64,000 bases of DNA, from assembly GCA_004558145.1 (NCBI GenBank), contig SFDQ01000001.1, positions 310,001 to 374,000 of the forward strand, in the 5' to 3' direction. The stretch comes from Oscillospiraceae bacterium. Its GTDB lineage: Bacteria; Bacillota_A; Clostridia; Oscillospirales; Ruminococcaceae. The notes below the pieces were generated by a model, which was not told the DNA's origin, did not search any database, and saw only the letters and a list, made by a program, of their open reading frames with translations. Made by a program: the position numbers and the translations under genes. Of this stretch, positions 40,304-48,827 are shown in pieces; within the stretch, counting starts at the first letter, position 1, and every line of letters starts with the position of its first letter.

Positions 40304-41824
40304 ATGTTTTGCAAGCAATGCGGAAAAGAGATCCCCGAAAACAGCAATTTCTGCATCTATTGCGGCGCGTCTCAGGCTGCTGCGGAGCCCGCAGGCGAGA
40401 CGGTGATCGAACCTGTTCCCCAGGCGGAGGAGCCCGCTCCCCAGCCGGAGCTGGTGGTGGAGCCGGGCCCTGCTCCCGAAGCCCCGCCCGCCCCGGAACT
40501 GGTGTTTGACCTGCCGGTGCCGGAGGCCGCCCCCGCCCCCAAGGCGCAGGAGCCGGAACCCATGCCCCTGCCCGACCCGGTGCCGGAGCCTGCCCCCATG
40601 CCTCTGCCCGACCCGGTGGCTGAGCCCGCGCCCAAAGCGGCTGAGCCCGCGCCCATGCCCCTGCCCGAGCCTGTTCCCGGCCCCACCACCGGCGGTCCTG
40701 CCGGTGGTCCGCCGCCCGTTCCCCCCACCCCGGCCCAGCCTGCCGGCGCGGCGCCCTCGAACGGCGGCGTGAGCTATGACCTGCTGCTGAAGATCTTTGC
40801 CACCGTGTGCGCTGTTGTGACCGGCGTCAACGCGCTGAAGCAGATCCCCGAGCTCTTCTCCCTGATCTTCGATTTGAAGATGCTCATCTTCTATCAGTCC
40901 GTCGTTTCCGTTCTGTACATCCCCGCGACGCTGATCGCCTTTGCCGGCTATCTCGTCATGGCGCTCGTTCTTTTGCTGCTGGCCTTCCGCCGCACGAAAG
41001 AGAACACCGACGCTCTGGTCTTCGGCCTTTCTGCCGGCGCCATCCTTGTGCTGGGTTCTTACATCCTCAGCTTTGTGGTCACGCAGATCTCGCTGCTCAT
41101 CAGCCACTGGTACTACATCGACGTGGTTCCCTCCCTGTGGGGTCTGGTCCGCCTCGTCTTCTGGCTGGCCGTCTGCCTGGGCGGTGTGTGGGGCTTCCTG
41201 TATCTGATGAAAGCCGCCCCCTCCTTTGAGCATCTGATGGAAGACCCCGCCGGCAAGTTCGCCATCCTGATGGATGCCCTGCAGAAGGGCGCGGGCGATG
41301 TGCAGCAGCAGGCCGGCGCGGCCGCCGCTTCCGCCAAGAGCGCCTACGACGCCCATCAGGCGCAGCAGGCCCAGGCGGCCCAGCAGGCCCAGGCCCAGGC
41401 TCAGGCGGCCGGCTATCCCACCGCCACCCGCATCCCCACCAACCGCAGCCTCATCGCCTACATCCTGCTGAGCATCATCACCTGCGGCATTTACAGCTAC
41501 TACTTCATCTACTCCATCGCCCGTGATGTGAACACCATGTGCCGCGAGGACGGCGAAAAGACCGGCGGCCTTCTGGCCTTCATCCTGCTGAGCTTCGTCA
41601 CCTGCGGCTTCTACGGCCTGTACTGGGAGTACAAGCTGGGCAACCGTCTGGCGGCCAACGCTCCCCGCTACGGCATCACCTTCCAGGAGAACGGCACCAG
41701 CGTGCTGCTGTGGTATCTGGTGGGCGCGCTGCTGTGCGGCATCGGTCCCTGGGTGGCCATGCACATCCTCATCAAGAACACCAACGCCCTGGCGGCTGCC
41801 TACAACGCCCGCAACGGCCTGTAA
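40304..41824 (+). CDS. Zinc-ribbon, Pro-rich, multi-span membrane protein with C-terminal DUF4234
   Basis: 506 aa from ATG 40304 (GAGGA six bases upstream; an ATG two codons earlier is too close). Layout: zinc ribbon (Cys3, Cys6, Cys17, Cys20); Pro/Glu/Ala-rich linker 28-152 with the repeat PMPLPDPV three times (~87, 99, 117; the last with E for D); about four membrane helices (160-300); a Gln/Ala-rich linker (335-370); and DUF4234 (380-500) with paired helices ILLSIITCGIYSYYFIY and ILLSFVTCGFYGLYW. Zinc-ribbon/DUF4234 proteins are common in Clostridia without known function. The polyproline-like linker would make it a plausible client of EF-P. Confidence 0.85.
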   Translation: MFCKQCGKEIPENSNFCIYCGASQAAAEPAGETVIEPVPQAEEPAPQPELVVEPGPAPEAPPAPELVFDLPVPEAAPAPKAQEPEPMPLPDPVPEPAPMPLPDPVAEPAPKAAEPAPMPLPEPVPGPTTGGPAGGPPPVPPTPAQPAGAAPSNGGVSYDLLLKIFATVCAVVTGVNALKQIPELFSLIFDLKMLIFYQSVVSVLYIPATLIAFAGYLVMALVLLLLAFRRTKENTDALVFGLSAGAILVLGSYILSFVVTQISLLISHWYYIDVVPSLWGLVRLVFWLAVCLGGVWGFLYLMKAAPSFEHLMEDPAGKFAILMDALQKGAGDVQQQAGAAAASAKSAYDAHQAQQAQAAQQAQAQAQAAGYPTATRIPTNRSLIAYILLSIITCGIYSYYFIYSIARDVNTMCREDGEKTGGLLAFILLSFVTCGFYGLYWEYKLGNRLAANAPRYGITFQENGTSVLLWYLVGALLCGIGPWVAMHILIKNTNALAAAYNARNGL

Positions 41825-41862
41825 GAAAAGCGCCCTTGCGCGTTCGTGTGAACAAACAGAAA

Positions 41863-41905
41863 AACGCCCCCGCGGCCAAAGGCCGCGGGGGCGTTCCCTT
41901 TTGTT
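41863..41905. terminator. Bidirectional terminator between the DUF4234 operon and aspS
   Basis: A perfect 15-bp stem: 41863-41877 with 41881-41895, loop AAA. Plus side: CCCTTTTGTTTTTTT. Minus side: TTTTTCTGTTTG. Confidence 0.93.
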
Positions 41906-41908
41906 TTT

Positions 41909-43693
<1,785 letters not shown>

Positions 43694-43754
43694 TTTTGGT
43701 TCCTCTTTTCCGCGCCGGGCAAAAACCCGGCGAACAGTCTTTTTACATCAGTTC

Positions 43755-43783
43755 ATTATACTTGCTTTTGCCCCTGAATACAA
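43755..43783 (-). promoter_or_regulatory. Sigma-A promoter of aspS
   Basis: Minus-strand TTGTAT (43778-43783), 17-nt spacer, perfect TATAAT (43755-43760). Confidence 0.8.
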
Positions 43784-43794
43784 GGAAAAGGCGC

Positions 43795-43831
43795 AAAAAA
43801 GGCCGTCCCCCGCCGGGGACGGCCCTTTTTT
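43795..43831. terminator. Bidirectional terminator after the small DUF4234 gene
   Basis: GGCCGTCCCC (43801-43810) pairs with GGGGACGGCC (43815-43824). T-runs lie on both sides (TTTTTT on the minus side, CTTTTTTT on the plus side). Confidence 0.88.
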
Positions 43832-43838
43832 TCACGGT

Positions 43839-44168
43839 TTACTGCTGGGTGGGATAGGCGCGGTTGATGGCGTCCTGCATGATGCACAGGTTCACGATGC
43901 CCAGCCCGAAGATGGACAGCACCAGATACAGCAGGCTGTTGTCGGGCGCGCCCACAGCCATGAAGGCCTTGCCCATCTTGTAGTACCAGTACAGGCCGTA
44001 GATGCCGCAGGTCACGATGGACAGCAGGATGACCATGCCGCCGCCCATCTGCCACTCGCTGGGGTTCACGGTACGGGCGGCCTCGTTGATGGTGTACATC
44101 CAGTACAGCGCGTAGATGCCGCAAGTCACGATGCTGAGGATGACGCAGAGTACGATGTTCTTGTTCAT
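43839..44168 (-). CDS. Small DUF4234 membrane protein
   Basis: 109 aa with three hydrophobic segments. Two copies of the DUF4234 helix motif occur: ILSIVTCGIYALYWMY (residues ~10-25) and LLSIVTCGIYGLYWYY (~48-63). It closely resembles the C-terminal domain of the protein at 40304, on the other side of aspS. AGGAGG precedes ATG 44168. No function is known for the domain. Confidence 0.85.
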   Translation of the reverse strand: MNKNIVLCVILSIVTCGIYALYWMYTINEAARTVNPSEWQMGGGMVILLSIVTCGIYGLYWYYKMGKAFMAVGAPDNSLLYLVLSIFGLGIVNLCIMQDAINRAYPTQQ

Positions 44169-44275
44169 GATTTTCTTCCTCCTGAGAAGATATTAAAGAG
44201 TACGCTGCTCTATTAACGATTCAGCCCCAGTAGAATATGACAGTTTTTATCCGTATTTGTAAAAAAATGGAGAAA

Positions 44276-46222
44276 TCACTCAAAATCCAAAAATTCCGCG
44301 GCCTCAGCGTCGCTGGGCATGCGCCAGTCGCCCCGGGGCGAGAGGCTCACCGAGCCCACCTTGGGGCCGTCCGGCAGGCAGCTGCGCTTGAACTGCTGGG
44401 TGAAGAAGCGGCGGTAGAAGGTCTTGAGGGTGGTGCGCACCGTCTGGCGGCTCACCTCGGGGTAGGCGATGCAGGCCATCTCCAGGATGCGCTGGGGGGA
44501 ATAGCCGCCCCGCAGCATGTGGTAGAGGGCGAAGTCGTGCAGGTCGTATTTGCCCAGGGTCTCCTCGGTCTTCTGCACCAGCGCGCCGTCCTGCCCCACC
44601 GGCAGAAGCTCCGGGCTGATGGGGGTGTCCAGGATGTCCAGCAGCACCCGGGTGATGTGGGGGTGCTCGTCGCACATGCGGCGGGCGTGCCAGGCCGCCA
44701 TGGCCTTGACCAGCGTTTTGGGGATGGAGGCGTTCACGCCGTACATGCTCATGTGGTCGCCGTTGTAGGTGCACCAGCCCAAGGCCAGCTCGGACAGATC
44801 GCCGGTGCCCACCACGATGCCCCCCTCCTGATTGGCCAGGTCCATCAAAATCTGGGTGCGCTCACGGGCCTGGGCGTTCTCGAAGGTTGTGTCGTAGAGG
44901 TCGGCGGAGTGGCCGATGTCCTTGAGGTGGCCCTCCAGGGCGTTCTTGATGGGCACCTCCCGGTATTCCGCGCCGGTGAGCTGCGCCAGCGCCGCGGCGT
45001 TGCCGAAGGTGCGCTGGGTGGTGCCCACGCAGGGCATGCTCACCGCCAGCACGTCGGCGGCGGGGCGGCCCAGGCTTTCCATGGCCTGCAGCGCCGCCAG
45101 GAAGGCAAGGGTGCTGTCCAGCCCGCCGGACAGGCCGATGACCGCCCGCTTCGCACCGCTGGCGGCCAGCCGCCGGGCAAGGCCGGTGGCCTGGATGCGG
45201 GCGATCTCGGCGCAGCGGCCGTCCAGCTTTTCCGGCTCGTCCGGCACGAAGGGCAGCCGCTCCACCGGCCGCTGGGCCAGCAGGCGGCCCTGGGCGGCCG
45301 GGTCGATGAGGTCCGCCGCCAGCCGCACGGTGCGCCAGGGCGCGGGGCGGATGCTCTCCATATAAGAGCCGTGGCGCAGCCGGTCGGTGCGCACCCGCTC
45401 GATGTCCACCACCGCCCGGATGACGCTGCCGGGGGCGGGATAAAGCTGCTCGGCCAGCAGGCGGCCGTTCTCGCAGATCATGCCGTGGCCGCTGAACACC
45501 AGGTCGGTGGTGCTCTCGGTGTCGCCCGCACCGGCGTAGACATAGACGCAGTCGCACCGGGCGGACTGGCCCTTCACCAGCTGGCGGCGGTAGTCGCTTT
45601 TGGTCACCGTCTCGTTGCTGGCGGAGGGGTTCAGGATGACGTCCGCCCCGGCAAGGCAGGCAAAGCCGCTGGGGGGCACCGGGGCCCACAGGTCCTCGCA
45701 GATCTCGGCGGCCAGCACCACCGCGCCGGTGCGGTCGGCCACCAGCAGGTCCTCGCCGAAGGGCACCTGGATGCACTCGCCGTTTTCCAGCGGCCAGAGC
45801 ACATGGTCGGACAGGCGGGCCGAGGCGGGGGCGAACCACCGCTTTTCGTAAAATTCGCCGTAGTTGGGCAGGCAGCTCTTGGGCACCACGGCCACCGGCG
45901 CGCCGCCGTGCAGCAGCACCAGGCAGTTGAAGAGCTGGTTGTCGGCGGGCACCGGCGCGCCCACGGCCAGAAGGCCTTTCACGCCCTTGTCCCAGGCCTC
46001 CTTCGCCAGCCAGTTCAGCCACCGGCGGGAAGCCTCCAGCAGGCGGGTCTGGCCGAAGAGGTCGGCGCAGGTGTAGCCGGTGATGGCCAGCTCCGGGAAC
46101 AGAATGACCGAAGCGTCGGCGTTTTCCACCGCCAGGGCCAGCATCTCCCGGGCGTTGGCTTCCGGGGCGGCGATGTGCACCCGGGGCGCGGCGGCGGCCA
46201 CGGTAAGCAGTTGTGAAGTCAT
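44276..46222 (-). CDS. nadE: Glutamine-dependent NAD+ synthetase
   Basis: 648 aa, the fused two-domain form. The nitrilase-type glutaminase has the Glu-Lys-Cys triad at Glu44 (FPELAITGY), Lys115 (VPKSCLPNYGEFYE) and Cys175 (EICEDLW). The synthetase domain has the ATP-pyrophosphatase loop SGGLDST (365-371). It amidates deamido-NAD, completing the pathway that includes NadD at 9684. ATG 46222 follows GGGAGGA. A CGCCTG/CAGGCG hairpin lies in the leader. Confidence 0.97.
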   Translation of the reverse strand: MTSQLLTVAAAAPRVHIAAPEANAREMLALAVENADASVILFPELAITGYTCADLFGQTRLLEASRRWLNWLAKEAWDKGVKGLLAVGAPVPADNQLFNCLVLLHGGAPVAVVPKSCLPNYGEFYEKRWFAPASARLSDHVLWPLENGECIQVPFGEDLLVADRTGAVVLAAEICEDLWAPVPPSGFACLAGADVILNPSASNETVTKSDYRRQLVKGQSARCDCVYVYAGAGDTESTTDLVFSGHGMICENGRLLAEQLYPAPGSVIRAVVDIERVRTDRLRHGSYMESIRPAPWRTVRLAADLIDPAAQGRLLAQRPVERLPFVPDEPEKLDGRCAEIARIQATGLARRLAASGAKRAVIGLSGGLDSTLAFLAALQAMESLGRPAADVLAVSMPCVGTTQRTFGNAAALAQLTGAEYREVPIKNALEGHLKDIGHSADLYDTTFENAQARERTQILMDLANQEGGIVVGTGDLSELALGWCTYNGDHMSMYGVNASIPKTLVKAMAAWHARRMCDEHPHITRVLLDILDTPISPELLPVGQDGALVQKTEETLGKYDLHDFALYHMLRGGYSPQRILEMACIAYPEVSRQTVRTTLKTFYRRFFTQQFKRSCLPDGPKVGSVSLSPRGDWRMPSDAEAAEFLDFE

Positions 46223-46278
46223 GGGTCCTCCCCCTTGGTCTCGCCTGCGCGGGCAGGCGCTTTTGTTTGTTTTGCACT

Positions 46279-46287
46279 ATTATAACA
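46279..46287 (-). promoter_or_regulatory. Extended -10 promoter of nadE
   Basis: Minus-strand TGT followed by perfect TATAAT (46279-46284). TTGTGA lies only 15 nt upstream, so the -35 is weak. The 46223-46481 gap also holds the divergent DUF5107 promoter and nothing else recognisable. Confidence 0.65.
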
Positions 46288-46383
46288 CATCCGCTTCGGT
46301 CACAACACCCACCCGGCAAAAAAGGGCGGCGCGGCGCTGCCGATAGGACAAAAAAGGCGGACGAAAAGCCGAATGCCTCCCCC

Positions 46384-46413
46384 TTGTCCGTCCCGCCGGG
46401 GCGGGGGTATAAT
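46384..46413 (+). promoter_or_regulatory. Promoter of the DUF5107 gene
   Basis: TTGTCC (46384-46389), 18-nt spacer, TATAAT (46408-46413). The spacer contains the palindrome CCCGCCGGGGCGGG (46392-46405). A GCACCC/GGGTGC hairpin lies in the leader at about 46426-46440. Confidence 0.65.
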
Positions 46414-46481
46414 GGGGTCACAAAGCACCCCTCGGGTGCAAATTTCGGAGCGAATTCTTCAACAAAAGGAGCATCGACATC

Positions 46482-48488
46482 ATGCAGCTTTCTGCCAGCC
46501 AGCTGACCCTGCCGGGCGCGCTGCCCGGCCCCCAGGACCCCCAGCCCTTCTTCCGCGTGCCGGTCCAGGACCTCGAGGTGCCGCAGAACGGCACCTTCCG
46601 CCCGGAGGACCTGGAAGGTTACGGCGTGGGGTGCGGCGCGCGCACCCTGCCCTACCGCATGCAGGACCGTTACACCCGCAGCGACGAGCCGGTGAGCCTG
46701 CCCACCCTGGTGCTGGAAAACGAGCACCTGAAGGCCACCCTTCTGCCCACCATGGGCGGGCGGCTGTGGTCGCTGTTCGACAAGGACGAAGGCCGGGAAC
46801 TGCTGTTTGAGAACCCCGCCCTGCGCATCGCGAACCTGGCCATCCGCAACGCCTGGTTCTCCGGCGGCGTGGAGTGGAACCTGGGCCACACCGGCCACCA
46901 TGTGTTCACCTGCTCGCCCCTTTACTGCTGCAAGGTGAAGGAGCCGGACGGCGGCGAATTTTTGCGGATGTACCAGTACGAGGCCATCCAGCGGCAGGTC
47001 TACCAGCTGGACTTCCACCTGCCCGACGGCGCAAAGCAGCTGGCGGTGCACGTGCGCATCGAGAACACGCTGGACAAAGCCTCGCCCCTTTACTGGTGGA
47101 CCAACACCGCCGTGCCCCTGACCGAGCACACCCGGGTGTTCAGCGCTTCGGGCCAGGTGCTGCACCAGCTGCAGATGACCGAATACGGCGTGAACCCCGG
47201 CTTTGGCCGGTGCGAGATGCCCTGCCCGCCCACCATGCACGGGGCGGACGCCAGCTACCCCTGGCGCATCCCCTTCTCCACCGAATACTTCTTCCAGAAC
47301 GAGCGCACCGAGCCGGCCCCCTGGGAGGTGGCCGCCGAGGAGGACGGGCGCGGCTTCTTTGAGCGCAGCACCCAGCCCCTCTACGCCCGCAAGATGTTCT
47401 GCTGGGGCAACCTGCAGGGCGGGCGGCACTGGTGCGATTACCTCTCGAAGCCCGGCCAGGGCGACTACATCGAGGTGCAGGCGGGCCTTGCCCCCACCCA
47501 GCTGCACACCGCCGTCATCGGCCCGAAGGCCGTGGTGTCCTTCACCCAGATCTTCGGCGCCTTCGCCGCCCCCGCCGCCGAGGTGGCGGGCGAGTGGCAC
47601 GACGCCCAGAACAGCGTGGCCCGGAAGGTGGAGGCCCTGCTGCCCGCCGCCGAGGTGGCGGCCATCGACGCCGCCTGCGCCGCGGCGGCCACCCTGCCCG
47701 GCGGGGCCCTGCTCTTCGCCGGCGACGAGCGGGGCGGCCTGGAGCGGATGCGCCGCGCCGCCGCGGGCGAAGGGGACTTCGCGCCCCATCTGGCCTTCCC
47801 CGCCCCTACGCCGGAGAGCGCGCTCTGGCCCTGGGCGGAGGTGCTGGGCGGCGGCATGCTGCCCGACGCGGCTCTGCCCGCCGCCTACATGACCGCCCCC
47901 GAATGGCTGGGCGTTCTGGAGCGCACCGCGAACCGCCCCGACGCCACCGCCGACGCCCGCTTCCAGTGGGCCGTGGCGCTGGTGGAGAACGACCGGGAGG
48001 CCGAGGCCGTGCCGGTGCTGGAAGCCCTGGCCGCCGGCGGCAGCGCCTTTGCCGCCGCCGCCCTGGGCAAGCTGGCCGCCCGCCGAAACGACTGGGCCGC
48101 CGCCGCGGACTGGTTCGTGGCCGCCCACCGGCTGGAGGGCGACAAGCTGGACGAGAGCTTTGCCGAGCTGGCGCTGGAGGGCCTTGTGCGCGCGGGCCGC
48201 TTTGCCGAGGGCTGGGCCCTGTGGCAGGCGCTGCCGGCCCACCGCCGCACCCAGAGCGCCCGCCTCATCGCCGCCGAAGCCGCGGTGAAGCTGGGCAAGC
48301 TGGACTTCGTGGACGAGTGCTTCAAGGTGGACTACGCCATGATCCGGGAGGGCGCGCTGGGCCTTGCCAACGTGTGGTTCGAGGCCGAAGCCCGCAAGAA
48401 GGCCGCCGCCGAGAACCGCGCCTTCACCGAGGCGGACATCGACCGCACCCTGCCCCTGCCCTGGGAACTGGACTACCGCATGTTCTGA
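46482..48488 (+). CDS. DUF5107 protein with C-terminal TPR-like helices
   Basis: 668 aa from ATG 46482 (AAGGAG ten bases upstream). The N-terminal two thirds match DUF5107, a galactose-mutarotase-like beta-sandwich (LPTMGGRLWSL; NAWFSGGVEWNLGHTGHHVFT; YWWTNTAVP). The C-terminal ~200 residues are Ala-rich helical repeats resembling tetratricopeptide repeats (AVALVENDREAEAVPVLEAL and similar). DUF5107 proteins are thought to act on carbohydrates, but no reaction is established, and no sugar genes adjoin this one. It is monocistronic and its stop lies at the edge of the inverted-repeat element. Confidence 0.85.
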   Translation: MQLSASQLTLPGALPGPQDPQPFFRVPVQDLEVPQNGTFRPEDLEGYGVGCGARTLPYRMQDRYTRSDEPVSLPTLVLENEHLKATLLPTMGGRLWSLFDKDEGRELLFENPALRIANLAIRNAWFSGGVEWNLGHTGHHVFTCSPLYCCKVKEPDGGEFLRMYQYEAIQRQVYQLDFHLPDGAKQLAVHVRIENTLDKASPLYWWTNTAVPLTEHTRVFSASGQVLHQLQMTEYGVNPGFGRCEMPCPPTMHGADASYPWRIPFSTEYFFQNERTEPAPWEVAAEEDGRGFFERSTQPLYARKMFCWGNLQGGRHWCDYLSKPGQGDYIEVQAGLAPTQLHTAVIGPKAVVSFTQIFGAFAAPAAEVAGEWHDAQNSVARKVEALLPAAEVAAIDAACAAAATLPGGALLFAGDERGGLERMRRAAAGEGDFAPHLAFPAPTPESALWPWAEVLGGGMLPDAALPAAYMTAPEWLGVLERTANRPDATADARFQWAVALVENDREAEAVPVLEALAAGGSAFAAAALGKLAARRNDWAAAADWFVAAHRLEGDKLDESFAELALEGLVRAGRFAEGWALWQALPAHRRTQSARLIAAEAAVKLGKLDFVDECFKVDYAMIREGALGLANVWFEAEARKKAAAENRAFTEADIDRTLPLPWELDYRMF

Positions 48489-48490
48489 AT

Positions 48491-48825
48491 ATAAAGCCAA
48501 AAGCCGCCCCGGCGTTTTAAGCCGGGGTGCCGTAAGAAAACGACGCCGGGAAGCAGGCGCTTTTGCGGTATCGCGGCGTCAAAGCGCCTTGACAACCACC
48601 AAGGGTGCCTGCGGCGCTTTTCCTTGCGCTCCCATCAAAATCGCCCGCTTCTTGGTGCTGTGCAGTTCTGCCCCAGGATTTTGGATGAAGAAAACGCAAA
48701 GAGCGGCCTCACAAGCCTTGGTGGCTTGGGAGGCCGCTCTGCGTGCTTTATGCGCCAAAATCCTACGGCAGAACCGCCGTTTTCTTATGCCATCCCGGCC
48801 TTGCCGGGGCGGCTTTTCTGTTTAT
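48491..48825. repeat. MITE-like non-coding element with ~50-bp terminal inverted repeats
   Basis: The ends 48491-48542 and 48778-48825 are inverted repeats. The first 15 bases of the core arm (AAAAGCCGCCCCGGC) and the last 10 (TAAGAAAACG) are identical; the middle differs by a 4-nt gap and a few substitutions, and each arm folds into its own CCCCGGC/GCCGGG hairpin. Similarity extends outward to the stop codons of both flanking convergent genes. The interior holds further hairpins but no protein. No clear target-site duplication is visible. It could be a non-autonomous transposable element, a BIME-like repeat or a structured RNA. Confidence 0.7.
48665..48774. repeat. 110-bp nested hairpin inside the 48.5-kb element
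   Basis: Outer arms 48665-48684 and 48755-48774 match at 18 of 20 positions (GTTCTGCCNNAGGATTTTGG). Inner arms 48694-48717 and 48723-48744 pair (ACGCA..GAGCGGCCTC.CAAGCC) around loop TTGGT. Internal bulges are A-rich on one side. Confidence 0.75.
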
Positions 48826-48827
48826 TT

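Noticed and set aside
40550..40690. Short repeats resembling a tandem or CRISPR array
   Set aside because: They are in-frame codons of a proline-rich linker, with no uniform spacers.
46392..46405. CCCGCCGGGGCGGG palindrome in the DUF5107 promoter as an operator
   Set aside because: Only 6-bp arms of pure G+C in a G+C-rich genome; could be chance. Mentioned only within the promoter entry.
44862..48500. 1212-codon minus-strand open frame spanning nadE and the DUF5107 gene
   Set aside because: It covers two real genes in other frames and the promoter gap between them; its sequence is arginine/glycine-rich with no domain.
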